From Mycobacterium yunnanensis (lineage in GTDB: Bacteria > Actinomycetota > Actinomycetes > Mycobacteriales > Mycobacteriaceae), in the NCBI RefSeq assembly GCF_025823185.1, contig NZ_JACKVK010000008.1, positions 559,565-623,564 on the forward strand: a DNA stretch of 64,000 bases, given 5' to 3'. Both the position numbers and the translations under genes were made by a program. Under the pieces are notes generated by a model, which made no database searches, was not told the origin of the DNA, and saw nothing but the letters and a program-made list of their open reading frames with translations. Below are positions 1 through 9,062 of the stretch, piece by piece (position 1 is the stretch's first letter; the number at the start of each line of letters is the position of its first letter).

Positions 1-175
1 CCATCGCGTGCCGCCCGCTCATATCGATTAAAGCGAATCAGTTGGCAGCATGCCCCCTAGTTGCTCAAGAGCGCTACGACCATAGGCCCAGCAGACGTTC
101 AGGTCCTGGACGTCGATGCAGCTCCTTTGCCCACCGCCCCGCGATTCCGCGTGATAGGACAGAAGGAGGACGTCG

Positions 176-928
176 TTGCTGGACGACATTCCAACAGTGG
201 GGGAGGGCAAGCCCGTGCCGGCGCGTTTGACGAGAGAAGGCAAGCTCCAGCGGTTGGTTGAGGAGACGCGAAAGCGGGTCGACCGTGAAGGAGACGCGAC
301 TCCGAACCTCAAGCAGAGCCCAAACAGCTACCTCCGCACCTTGGTGCAACAGGCGGGATACGCACGGAAGTCCGACAAACTTCTCGAGGAACTCGACGAG
401 CGCTTGGACGCCGCAGGTATCGGTACTCACCCCAATCTGAAGGATCCGAGCATTGGGCCCGATACCCGAATCTTCTTCTTCGATCTGAGGCGTCCAATAC
501 CAAAGTTTCAGCAGCCTCGGCAGCGGTTTGCAGAGGAGAAGGAACTCTCGCGCTTCGTGGCTCTGAACTGGGCGGCACTGCCCTACATCAAGAAGGCAGG
601 ATTGCGATTCCGGGGAAGGGAGTTTCGGCTCGATGGGAGCGCAGTCATCGACCTGCTTGCCTTCGACAAGAAGACTGATGAGCTTGTCGGCTTCGAGCTG
701 AAAGTGGCCGAGGGCAGTGACCGCATGTTGGGTCAGGTGGCGAGATACATGCCATGCCTGGTGAATCAGGCCAAGAAAGAAGGCAGATCCGGGGCGCGGC
801 TGATCGTCATCACCGGTCAGCCCGACCCAGGCCTCGCGTCCAGCGTGCAAGATCTCGCCATGCGTTACGGGGTCAAGACCGAGTGGTTGCTCTACAACGT
901 GTCGATCGAGCTAGTCGCGCATGAGTGA
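176..928 (+). CDS. NucS/DUF91-like PD-(D/E)XK nuclease candidate
   Basis: A 250-residue protein that starts at TTG. The start is chosen because a strong ribosome site (AGAAGGAGGA, 161-170) lies just upstream. The C-terminal half has the layout of the NucS/DUF91 restriction-like fold: an E-rich helix near 119-125, then an Asp in VIDLLAFD (D159 and D164), then FELKV (E174, K176), the usual D...ExK metal site. The N-terminal 110 residues match nothing I recognise. By family it would cut or bind DNA, but the substrate is unknown. It opens an accessory region rich in nucleic-acid enzymes. The nuclease fold is inferred from motif spacing only. Confidence 0.6.
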   Translation: MLDDIPTVGEGKPVPARLTREGKLQRLVEETRKRVDREGDATPNLKQSPNSYLRTLVQQAGYARKSDKLLEELDERLDAAGIGTHPNLKDPSIGPDTRIFFFDLRRPIPKFQQPRQRFAEEKELSRFVALNWAALPYIKKAGLRFRGREFRLDGSAVIDLLAFDKKTDELVGFELKVAEGSDRMLGQVARYMPCLVNQAKKEGRSGARLIVITGQPDPGLASSVQDLAMRYGVKTEWLLYNVSIELVAHE

Positions 929-1025
929 GCGCAGGTGTGTTCGGCCACCGGAGTACTGACGGAGGCCGAAATAGCGGGATCGTCGGCGACCGATGTAAGA
1001 CTTGTGCGAAATGCGAGGGGAGCAT

Positions 1026-1655
1026 GTGACAGCCAAGGACGATGAACGGATAGCTGCACGCGAAACGGGCGAGACACCAGCGGGGCACTCGCCGCCGACC
1101 TCAAGCGTTGCGCACCAACTGACGTGGGACCGCGACGCGGACTACCTGGACGCCGACGACTCCTTGGAAGCCCAGGGCGACGATTGGCGATACACGATTT
1201 ACCCAGTGCCGGGGCGTGAGGGCGAGACCGTTGGTTACCACGTTTCGGGTGGGGACAACGATTCGAATGACGAGATCGGCTCATTGGTTCTCGATGGCAG
1301 GAGAGGCGAGTTGACGCTGCCAGAGGCGCGGGCCGCTGCCGAGGCGAACTATGCCTCCCGTTATCGCGAGGCAGAGCAATTCTTGGATGAAATTCTCGAT
1401 GGCTCGGAGGACGACGACGGTGTTCCGCTAACCCGTCGAAATGACCATGGCAACATCATGTGCCGCGTAGACGAGGCGGGCGTCAACGAAGTCGAAGTAG
1501 TTGTCACGCTGCGGGATTACGGAGACGGCTACGACGCCGCCAACCGCCGCGTAACCGTCAGTCTACGCACTGTATTGAGCTACACCTACAACGGCGACCG
1601 CGAGGGCTTAGTAGACGACGTGCGCCGACTCATTCGACTCGAGAGCCCAAGCTGA
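1026..1655 (+). CDS. Acidic hypothetical protein
   Basis: I do not recognise this protein (209 residues). It is strongly acidic, with runs such as DADYLDADDS and GSEDDDG, and has no membrane segment or signal peptide. GTG at 1026 is preferred over the in-frame TTG at 1002 and ATG at 1011 because GAGGGGAG (1015-1022) stands just upstream. It follows the nuclease-like gene on the same strand after about 97 bases, so co-transcription is possible but not shown. Confidence 0.55.
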   Translation: MTAKDDERIAARETGETPAGHSPPTSSVAHQLTWDRDADYLDADDSLEAQGDDWRYTIYPVPGREGETVGYHVSGGDNDSNDEIGSLVLDGRRGELTLPEARAAAEANYASRYREAEQFLDEILDGSEDDDGVPLTRRNDHGNIMCRVDEAGVNEVEVVVTLRDYGDGYDAANRRVTVSLRTVLSYTYNGDREGLVDDVRRLIRLESPS

Positions 1656-1807
1656 GACAACTTACGGGCCGCATCGCCGAGTCCAGATGCCTCCGTTTCC
1701 GCATTTGCTGCAATGTCGATTTCGCGTTGCGCCGCCTTGGAGCCCCATTGGTAGGGGAAGTTTCCCGCGGTGGCTGTGACGGGTGGGGAGCTTGAATTGG
1801 CTGTCTC

Positions 1808-4738
1808 TCAGCTCTGTCCGCGTCGCACCTGATACTGGCCGCGAAGATTCGCCGACACCTGCTTCTCCGCGCGCCGGCGCTCAGTCGCGCCCGGGGGAGC
1901 GGCCGACCAGAAGGTAATCGCGCCGCGCCCAGTCGTGAAGTCCCAGCCCTGACCCGGCAGTGCCGGCACCGGATCCAATCCTTTCTCGATTAACTCGTCA
2001 CGCATCTCTTCGCGCGCAGCCCGCCAGGAAGCGGCTGCCGCAGGGCTGGCCGTTCCACGCACGAATGCCACGGCGACGATTTCAGCACCGCTCTCAGCGG
2101 CCACAGCGACTGCCGCCGCAGCGACCTCGATTTCATCTACCGTAGGCGCGGACTCGACTACTAGACCGGTGTAGAGGTCGGGGCTCACCTTCCGTCGATC
2201 GCCACCGGCATACATCGCGTAGGTGTCCAAAGACGCAATTGTCCCGTCGATGAGGCCGGCCACGCTCATGAGTACGTAGTCCTCTTCGGACCGGTTGTCC
2301 GACAGGATGATTCCTTGGTTCAGCGCCGAGCCGAACTCGGCGCTCACGACTTCGACCAGAGAAGACACCAGGGGATGGCCGGGCGCGATCAACTCGGGCG
2401 GATCTGCCCGGAAGATTTGGCTGTCGTTGTGCTCGAAAGCCACTCGGTCGTAGCGAGTCATCAGCGATGAACCGAACAGTTCGCGCAACCTCGTCGGCAC
2501 GTACGGAACCCGCCACGCGTCGCCTTGCGTCGCAATGTCGACATGGAACAGCGGCGCGGCGCGCAACATGAAGTCGCGTGCCACGTCGGGCTGGAAACTC
2601 ATCGCCTTCGCGATCTCCATCTCGCGACGCAGTATCACGAGCTCTTCGGGCGTCAGCGTGCTGACCGAAGCCGCACGCTTCGACAGGGCGGATTGCAGAC
2701 GATCGGCCACCGAGTCGAGTTCGGATTCGATGTGGCTATGGTCCGCCTCCCGTTGGACGGCCTGTGTGAGCAACTGGCTGAGGCTCATGTCGGTGAGCAC
2801 CTCACCAAGTACGTCGAATACCTGATCGCCGAGTGCCTGGCGTTGCACCTCTACCTTCTCGAGCAGTTTCAGGAAGACGTCACCTTCCCGCGTATCGGCC
2901 GCGACCAAGTTCCACAGGTGGCAGGTGTGCCGCTGGCCGATGCGATGGATTCGGCCGAATCTCTGCTCGAGCCGATTCGGGTTCCACGGAACGTCGTAAT
3001 TGACCATCAGGTGAGCCACCTGCAGGTTGACGCCCTCGCCCGCCGCATCCGTCGCGATTAGGACGGAGCTGCTCGGTTCCGCGATGAACTTGGCCTGCGA
3101 CTGGCGCCGATCCCCCCATGACATCGCACCGTGGATGACTTGGACGTCGATGGTCTTGGCCAGGAGTTCGGCGAGTCGGTCTTCGAGATAGTCGAGGGTG
3201 TCCCGATTCTCGGAAAAGATGATGATCTTGCGGCGCAGCCCGTCCTCGTCGTACATGGCGTCGCTGGTGAGCAACTCGGCGAGCGCCTCCCACTTCGCAT
3301 CCACGTGCGCGCCATGAACCGCCTCGGCTTTCTCGACGAGCCGCCCGAGCACCAAGATCTCCGCCTCGAGTTCGGCGAGCGTGCGTGCGTTAGTGGCGAC
3401 GTTGACCACCTCGTCCTGATATGTCTCGGCCCGCGCGCTGGTCATCTCATCGGGATCCTCGGTGATGATCCCCAGGGAGGCGGCCAGATCAGCGGCGAGT
3501 TTCGCGTCGCCATCGTGCGTTCGGTCTGCCTGCGCGCGCAGCCGGTCGCGTCGACGAGTGAGCGATCGCAGGATTGCGCGAGGAGAAGATGCCAGCCGTC
3601 GCTGCAAAACAACCAGTGCGAAACCCACACTGCGCCTAGTGTCGTCGTCGGATACCTTGTTCATCTCCACTCGGACGTACTCGCTGACGTCCTCGTACAG
3701 ATCGTGTTCGATCGGGCTGAGCCGGTACGGAACGGTGCTGGCGCGGCGCTCAGGGAACAGCGGCGAACCGTCCAGGTGGACGAGCTGTTCCTTGACCAGA
3801 CGGCGCATCAGTCCATCGCTCGCCGGATCATCGACGGTGGGCTGTTCATCCGACCGGAGAAGGGTGAGGAACGCGCGATAATCCGCGTCCTTGCCGTTGT
3901 GTGGGGTTGCCGTCATCAACAACGTGCTCGGCACTGCGTCCCGTATCGCCTCGGCGAGCATGAACCGCTTCGTCTTCGTGATGGTGGCACCCCACGCACT
4001 CACCGCGAGTTTGTGCGCCTCGTCGAAGATCGCCAGATCGTACTTCCCGTCAACCGCCAGCGCGGTCAGGTCCCTGCTGCGGCTGAACTGATCGAGGCGG
4101 ACGACCAGAAAGGGCAAACCCTCGAGTGATCCGTCCGGCGAATCGGCCAGGAGTGTCCTGTCGAAGATTTGAAAATGGAGTGCGAACTTCTCCCGCAACT
4201 CGTTCTGCCACTGCTCGACGAGACTGCCCGGCACCACGATGAGACACCGCCGAATCCAGCCCTGCGCAAGCGCCTCCTTGATGAAAAGACCAGCCATGAT
4301 CGTCTTTCCAGCGCCGGGGTCGTCGGCGAGCAGAAATCGTTTCGGATGCCCGCTGAGCATGCAGTCATAGACAGCCTGCACCTGATGTGGCAAGGCCTCG
4401 ACGTTGGACGACGATACCGCGAGCAGCGGGTTCAGCAGCGACGCATGCCGCAACCTTAGCGCCTCGACCGCAAGCCAGAATTTATCGGGGTCGGCCGCCA
4501 GCGTCGGGCCGCCGCCGACCTGCCGAACGCCCTCAAGTTCCACCTCGGAGAAGAGTCGCGACTCCTCGATGCCGTACTCGTCGCGATAGCGGACGAATGC
4601 ACCCGAGCCGGCCGGCGTGATCTCGACAATCTCGACGGCCGCGTCGGGGACCAATCCCTCGACCTCGGCTCCGCGCGTCAGGTGAACGAACCCTTTCGGC
4701 ACCGCGGTCCCCAATTCTTCCGAGATGGCTATCCGCAT
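1808..4738 (-). CDS. SNF2/RapA-like DEAH helicase
   Basis: A superfamily-2 helicase/translocase of about 976 residues. An N-terminal beta-rich segment (about 1-75) resembles the chromatin/RNAP-binding region of RapA-like proteins. The ATPase core has Walker A DDPGAGKT (about 139-146), a DEAH box (FDEAH) and motif III TATPHNG. The second RecA lobe carries IHGAMSWGDR, ATDAAGEGVN and QRFGRIHRIGQ. The C-terminal 300 residues are unassigned. The ATG at 4738 and an in-frame TTG at 4750 both lack a clear ribosome site, so the start is uncertain. It is divergent from the Mre11-like gene with about 29 bases between starts, suggesting shared control. SNF2 helicases of this size occur in DISARM (DrmD) and other defence loci, but no DISARM partners are present. 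Confidence 0.9.
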   Translation of the reverse strand: MRIAISEELGTAVPKGFVHLTRGAEVEGLVPDAAVEIVEITPAGSGAFVRYRDEYGIEESRLFSEVELEGVRQVGGGPTLAADPDKFWLAVEALRLRHASLLNPLLAVSSSNVEALPHQVQAVYDCMLSGHPKRFLLADDPGAGKTIMAGLFIKEALAQGWIRRCLIVVPGSLVEQWQNELREKFALHFQIFDRTLLADSPDGSLEGLPFLVVRLDQFSRSRDLTALAVDGKYDLAIFDEAHKLAVSAWGATITKTKRFMLAEAIRDAVPSTLLMTATPHNGKDADYRAFLTLLRSDEQPTVDDPASDGLMRRLVKEQLVHLDGSPLFPERRASTVPYRLSPIEHDLYEDVSEYVRVEMNKVSDDDTRRSVGFALVVLQRRLASSPRAILRSLTRRRDRLRAQADRTHDGDAKLAADLAASLGIITEDPDEMTSARAETYQDEVVNVATNARTLAELEAEILVLGRLVEKAEAVHGAHVDAKWEALAELLTSDAMYDEDGLRRKIIIFSENRDTLDYLEDRLAELLAKTIDVQVIHGAMSWGDRRQSQAKFIAEPSSSVLIATDAAGEGVNLQVAHLMVNYDVPWNPNRLEQRFGRIHRIGQRHTCHLWNLVAADTREGDVFLKLLEKVEVQRQALGDQVFDVLGEVLTDMSLSQLLTQAVQREADHSHIESELDSVADRLQSALSKRAASVSTLTPEELVILRREMEIAKAMSFQPDVARDFMLRAAPLFHVDIATQGDAWRVPYVPTRLRELFGSSLMTRYDRVAFEHNDSQIFRADPPELIAPGHPLVSSLVEVVSAEFGSALNQGIILSDNRSEEDYVLMSVAGLIDGTIASLDTYAMYAGGDRRKVSPDLYTGLVVESAPTVDEIEVAAAAVAVAAESGAEIVAVAFVRGTASPAAAASWRAAREEMRDELIEKGLDPVPALPGQGWDFTTGRGAITFWSAAPPGATERRRAEKQVSANLRGQYQVRRGQS

Positions 4739-4767
4739 GATAGACAGCAAAGGGGAGGGTTTGGGCT

Positions 4768-5697
4768 GTGGAAGTCATGATCGTGAGCGGGGTGCACCTC
4801 GACCACGCGTGGACCAGTCTGGGTGTCCGGTTCGGGTCCGCCTTGCGCGCGTGGTCGCGGGACGTGCTGGCGCGCGTCGTGCAGGAGGCGAATCAGCGGG
4901 GCGCGGGAATGCTGCTGATCGCGGGCGACCTCTTCGACCGCTCTTACGCATCACGCGCCACCGTCGACTACGCCTCCCAAGTCCTCGGCGGGTTCAGTGG
5001 TGATGTCGTCATCGTTCCGGGCCAATCCGACTGGGTCGACGGCATGAGTCTCTATAAAACCCACACATGGGCCTCGAACACGTCGATCTGTTCGTCGTCC
5101 GACTTCGAACCTTGCACGGTCGCGACGACGGTGTGGGTTAGCGCGTGGACGTCACCGGGCGGTCCGGCCCCTCGGCTTCCGGACGCGTCCGAGTCGCGCG
5201 TGCTCATTCGCGCCCGTGCGACTCACGGGGTGCTCGTAGTTCCCGATCTGGTGCACGATCCCCGCGAGGCCGGGGGATGTGCCCTACTGATCGACAGTGT
5301 GGAGCCGCAACGGCCCGCTCAGCGATTCGAGCTGCTCGGCCAACCCGGATCGCTCGTCGACGTTGACGTTACAGATGCGGCGAGCACCGATGAGCTTGAC
5401 AACACCCTTGACGCCGTTGTGGCCTCGGGCGATCCGCTGCTGCTGCGACTGCACGGGACGCTCGCCACCGGGGTGCTGCTCCCGGGCTTCGGCGTGCCAG
5501 AACGGAATTTCTCGTCGGAGGTGGTGCTCGACCTCGACTCTCTGGACTACGCGATGCCATCCGTCGATCCCGCGGACCACAGTGCCCGAGCGGAGTTCCT
5601 CCTCGCTATGTCGTACGCCAACACCCCTGAGCTGCAACGGCACCAGACGATAGCGCTCGGGCTCGCCGCCCTCGACGCCTCGACTCAGGGTGCCTAA
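4768..5697 (+). CDS. Degenerate Mre11/SbcD-like phosphoesterase subunit
   Basis: A 309-residue calcineurin-like (Mre11/SbcD) protein starting at GTG with AGGGGAGGG (4751-4759) upstream. The family's motif II (GDLFDR, about 52-57) is intact. Motif I reads SGVHLD where SDxHLG is expected, and motif III reads GQSDW where GNHD(W) is expected; the following context (DGMSLY) aligns well. I find neither the later GHxH motif nor the His before it, and the protein is about 100 residues shorter than typical SbcD. It should keep the fold but probably cannot bind two metals. Its stop is 3 bases from the start of the Rad50-like gene, so the two are an operon and probably a complex. Confidence 0.75.
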   Translation: MEVMIVSGVHLDHAWTSLGVRFGSALRAWSRDVLARVVQEANQRGAGMLLIAGDLFDRSYASRATVDYASQVLGGFSGDVVIVPGQSDWVDGMSLYKTHTWASNTSICSSSDFEPCTVATTVWVSAWTSPGGPAPRLPDASESRVLIRARATHGVLVVPDLVHDPREAGGCALLIDSVEPQRPAQRFELLGQPGSLVDVDVTDAASTDELDNTLDAVVASGDPLLLRLHGTLATGVLLPGFGVPERNFSSEVVLDLDSLDYAMPSVDPADHSARAEFLLAMSYANTPELQRHQTIALGLAALDASTQGA

Positions 5698-5700
5698 GCC

Positions 5701-8454
5701 GTGCGCATCGACAAGGTGATCGGGACAGCGTTCGGACCGTTGCGCGCCGAGAGTCTCGATTTCGCACCGGGCCTCAACGTCGTACACGGGCCCAACGAGG
5801 CGGGCAAGTCCAGTTGGTTCACCGCGACGTACGCTGCTCTGGCCGGGCGGCGCAAGTACAAGGGCAAGGGCTTCGCCGACGAGCTAGAGTTCAAGCGTCG
5901 ACACAAGCCGTGGTCGGGCTCCAAATGGGCTGTCGGGCTGGCCGTTACGCTCGACGATGACCGCGTGCTGGCGATCGAGCAGGACCTCGAAAAGGGCGAA
6001 TGGCGGGTCATCGACGCCGCGACCGCGCGGGCAATACCTGATGCCGACTTGCTGACGGACAACAGCCTCGACGCCACCCGATTACTAGGCCTCAACCGTT
6101 ACTCGGCGCGGGCAACGATCTTCACCGGGCAGGCCGACATCCTTCGGGTTCTCGACGATGCAGGCGAGCTGCAGGCGCTGTTGGAGAAGGCCGCCGCTAG
6201 TGAATCGGCGGATGCGTTCGCCGACGCCGCGCTCGCCTGGCTCAAAGCCCAGCGCAGCGAGTGGGTCGGAGTGCCAAACGGCAAGAAGCCGCTTGCAACC
6301 AGTCGCATGGCATGGGCGGGCGCTCAGGCGCTGGCGGAGACACGACGAGATGACCTCGGCGAGCTCCTCGAAGCGATCGGCAACCGGAAGAAGCTCGCCG
6401 CCGCCCTCGTTGACGCCCGCACCAGAGTCGAACTGGCCGAACGTCTCTCGAAGTGGCGGCGCGTCTACGAGATGCGCCGGCGCGTTGAAAAGGCCGTCGA
6501 GCTATCGACAGCTCTCGAGGAGACGAGCGAGGCCGACCTGGCGGTCGATGGTGACAAGCTGGCGGCGGCAACCAAAGCCCTCGCAGTATTCGACGGCGGA
6601 ACCGATGTTGCGCCGCTCGCCGATGGGCCCACGGCGTCCGACCTGCAGGTCCAGCTAGATGCATTGCCTGCAATCCCCGAGGGGGATCTCGAACCGCGTG
6701 CGGACATTGTCGAGGCGCGGAACGAACTGGTCAATGCGCAGACGGTTATGGACACTCACATGCAGACCGCGCCGCTCGTCGTCGCTGCGCCTTCGGTTGC
6801 ACTCGATGCAGACGAGTTACGCAGTCTTGCCGAGGTTCTCGCGGCGTCGCCGCCTGAGGTGGACACAGTTGCCGTATCGGAGTTCGAGCAGTCCCGAGCT
6901 GAGCAGAGGGATCAAATCGCCGCCCTTCGGGGAGTGGTCGAACAGAAGGATCTCGCCTACCAGCGGGCCAAAACTGCCTACGACGCTGCTGTGACCGATG
7001 GCGCGCAAGCTCAGGAACTCGCTGCATTCCACACCGCCGAACGCGCTGCCGCTGAGGAGCTCATCGCCGCCACCCGCGAGCAGTCCGAGTTCCTCCTGGG
7101 GTCGCTCGGAGAGCAGCAGTCGCAGGCAGCGGTGATGGCACAGGAAATTGCTCTACGCCAACATCGGGAGCTTGTCGGCTCTGCGCGCCGGCGGATACTC
7201 GACGAAGGGCTTGAGCCGGATCCCGGCGCTCTGAGGACGGTTGCCCGCGCGATCGACAATGCCTTTGCCGCTGAAAAGCTGTCGGCTCAGCACACGGAGC
7301 GCGCCGCAGAGTTCCGCGGTTTGCGCGAGAACCGTGCCCGGACCCTCGGCCGACTGCTCGGGCAGGCTGCTCACGCCGAAATTACTGACGACCATGTGGC
7401 GCTCACCCTTCAAGCCTTCGCCGAGTATGTGGACGCATGCAAGGCGTGTGCCGAGGTCGCACAGAAGGCCGCTCGCCGTGACGATCTGCTGAGTGCGTAC
7501 ACGCAGCGACAACAGCTCGAAGCGGGCCACTGCGAGGCGCTAGCCGCACGCGAAACTCAGAAACGCGGTGTCATCGTGCTCGCCGAGCCCCTTGGCCTCA
7601 ACGCCGAGTCCATCGAAGCGGCCGTGGAAGGGCTGCGCCGGTGGACGCTCGAGCAAGAGTTAAAGCAAGAGGCGGCGGCCGCGCGGAAAACCGATGCCGC
7701 GCTGCTCGCACAGTTGCTCGGTGGCCGTGAGCTCGTCGATCTGACATCCGACCTTGCCGCCCTGACGACGAGCGCCGGGCCCGAGCCGGACGCACCAATG
7801 CCGCCCGATCTCAATGCTTTCACCGCGAATGCGAAAGAACGCCTCGACAACACGATCAACCGGGACGGACAGCTCAAGGGGCAGATCCAAACACTTGAGG
7901 GCGATCTCGGGTCTGTCGCCGAGGCTGTCGAAGCGGAGGCCGACGCCCGGCGGACAGTGACCAGGGTCGAGATGTTGGCGGCTTGTATGGACGCGGCAAC
8001 AGATGAACTCAAGACTGCGAAGGAGCGAGCCAACGCTTCCATCGCGCCGGCTCTGGCGAATCGGATGCGTCCTTGGCTACCAAAGGTGACGAACGGCCGC
8101 TACCGCGATGTCTCCGTCGATCCAAGTGATCTCACAATGCAGGTGACCGAGGGCACCGGCCAAGTGCGCCAAGCGGATCGACTCTCATTGGGTACGACCG
8201 AGCAGATTTACCTGTTGCTTCGTGTGACCCTGTCGCAGGTGCTCTCAGGCGGCGCGGAGACCGCTCCTTTGATCTTCGACGACGTGACCACTCAATCGGA
8301 TGCCGTCCGCACTGTCGCGATCATGAAACTGCTCCATGAGCTCAGCACCAAGCACCAGGTCATCGTCTTCACGCAGGAGGACGAGGTCGTCGAATGGGCG
8401 CAACAGAACGTTCACCCCCGGCGCGACAAGGTCATCCCGCTAGCGGCACCCTGA
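5701..8454 (+). CDS. Rad50/YhaN-like SMC-type ATPase
   Basis: A 917-residue ABC/SMC-type ATPase. The N-terminus has Walker A GPNEAGKSS (about 30-38) after a short strand, as in YhaN, SbcC and RecF relatives. A long Ala/Glu/Arg-rich, probably coiled-coil middle (about 170-780) follows. The C-terminal head has the signature RLSLGTTEQIYLLLR and Walker B PLIFDDVTTQSD. The H-loop His (usually FTCH or VTH) is replaced: the segment reads VFTQED, with Gln at about 892. GTG start, 3 bases after the Mre11-like stop. By analogy it would be the ATPase partner of that subunit in sensing or processing DNA ends; this is inference. Confidence 0.85.
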   Translation: MRIDKVIGTAFGPLRAESLDFAPGLNVVHGPNEAGKSSWFTATYAALAGRRKYKGKGFADELEFKRRHKPWSGSKWAVGLAVTLDDDRVLAIEQDLEKGEWRVIDAATARAIPDADLLTDNSLDATRLLGLNRYSARATIFTGQADILRVLDDAGELQALLEKAAASESADAFADAALAWLKAQRSEWVGVPNGKKPLATSRMAWAGAQALAETRRDDLGELLEAIGNRKKLAAALVDARTRVELAERLSKWRRVYEMRRRVEKAVELSTALEETSEADLAVDGDKLAAATKALAVFDGGTDVAPLADGPTASDLQVQLDALPAIPEGDLEPRADIVEARNELVNAQTVMDTHMQTAPLVVAAPSVALDADELRSLAEVLAASPPEVDTVAVSEFEQSRAEQRDQIAALRGVVEQKDLAYQRAKTAYDAAVTDGAQAQELAAFHTAERAAAEELIAATREQSEFLLGSLGEQQSQAAVMAQEIALRQHRELVGSARRRILDEGLEPDPGALRTVARAIDNAFAAEKLSAQHTERAAEFRGLRENRARTLGRLLGQAAHAEITDDHVALTLQAFAEYVDACKACAEVAQKAARRDDLLSAYTQRQQLEAGHCEALAARETQKRGVIVLAEPLGLNAESIEAAVEGLRRWTLEQELKQEAAAARKTDAALLAQLLGGRELVDLTSDLAALTTSAGPEPDAPMPPDLNAFTANAKERLDNTINRDGQLKGQIQTLEGDLGSVAEAVEAEADARRTVTRVEMLAACMDAATDELKTAKERANASIAPALANRMRPWLPKVTNGRYRDVSVDPSDLTMQVTEGTGQVRQADRLSLGTTEQIYLLLRVTLSQVLSGGAETAPLIFDDVTTQSDAVRTVAIMKLLHELSTKHQVIVFTQEDEVVEWAQQNVHPRRDKVIPLAAP

Positions 8455-8675
8455 AGGAGGTTGCTGGCATCAACGCCTGCGCACGGTTAACAGTTCGCAG
8501 CTAAGTTCGCACCGCTGCCCCTGAGCGTCCGGGCGGATCTCCACCTCACCAACGTTGCATCGCTCGTCGTCCGCACTCGATGCTCAGTGCCAAACTGGCC
8601 ATTATTATTTCAACGCAAGCTGAGACCAGGACTCATCGCGATCTGTTGTCGGTAGACGATGCGACCATTCCCGCC

Positions 8676-9062
8676 ATGACCGTCCATAGCCTTCTGCAGA
8701 TCACGTTGTTGGTCTCCGACGTCGACGCCTCCGCCGCGTTCTACAGTGCGATCGGTATGCAGCTCTACGCTGTCGATGAACCCGGGCAGCCGCATCATTT
8801 CGAGGGAGGCATCGACACAACGGTGCTTCAACTCTGGCCCGCTTCGGGCGGGCACGTCACTAGGATCCAGCTCGGTCTTCGAGTCTTCGCGATCGAGGAG
8901 GCTGCTGCTCGGCTGGATGCGCTCGAAATGTCGCATGAGCGACCGTGGCCAAACTTTCTTCGGACTCGCGACCCCGATGACAATCGCGTACATCTCACGG
9001 AGGTCAGGATGACGACGTCACAAGATCAGGCGACCGCGGGGCGCATGACGTGCGACGCCTAG
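8676..9062 (+). CDS. VOC (glyoxalase/bleomycin-resistance) family protein
   Basis: A 128-residue single-domain vicinal-oxygen-chelate protein. The start ITLLVSDVDASAAFYSAIGM is the usual first beta-alpha unit, and DPDDNRVHLTEV near the end is the usual last strand. The ATG at 8676 is chosen because an upstream in-frame ATG at 8580 adds about 32 residues that do not fit the family. Several usual metal-site residues are not obvious, so it may be a binding protein rather than an enzyme. Its TAG stop overlaps the stop of the convergent DUF6308 gene. Confidence 0.7.
   Translation: MTVHSLLQITLLVSDVDASAAFYSAIGMQLYAVDEPGQPHHFEGGIDTTVLQLWPASGGHVTRIQLGLRVFAIEEAAARLDALEMSHERPWPNFLRTRDPDDNRVHLTEVRMTTSQDQATAGRMTCDA

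Noticed and set aside
1..175. Leading end of the window as a possible gene fragment
   Set aside because: No frame with family features or a ribosome site is seen before the TTG at 176.
74..850. A 258-residue open frame on the minus strand opposite the NucS-like gene
   Set aside because: It is a high-GC shadow frame: no family motifs, and the plus-strand gene has a strong ribosome site and a nuclease motif.
1808..4738. Assignment of the SNF2 helicase to a DISARM system
   Set aside because: No DISARM methylase, DrmA, DrmB or DrmC genes lie nearby.
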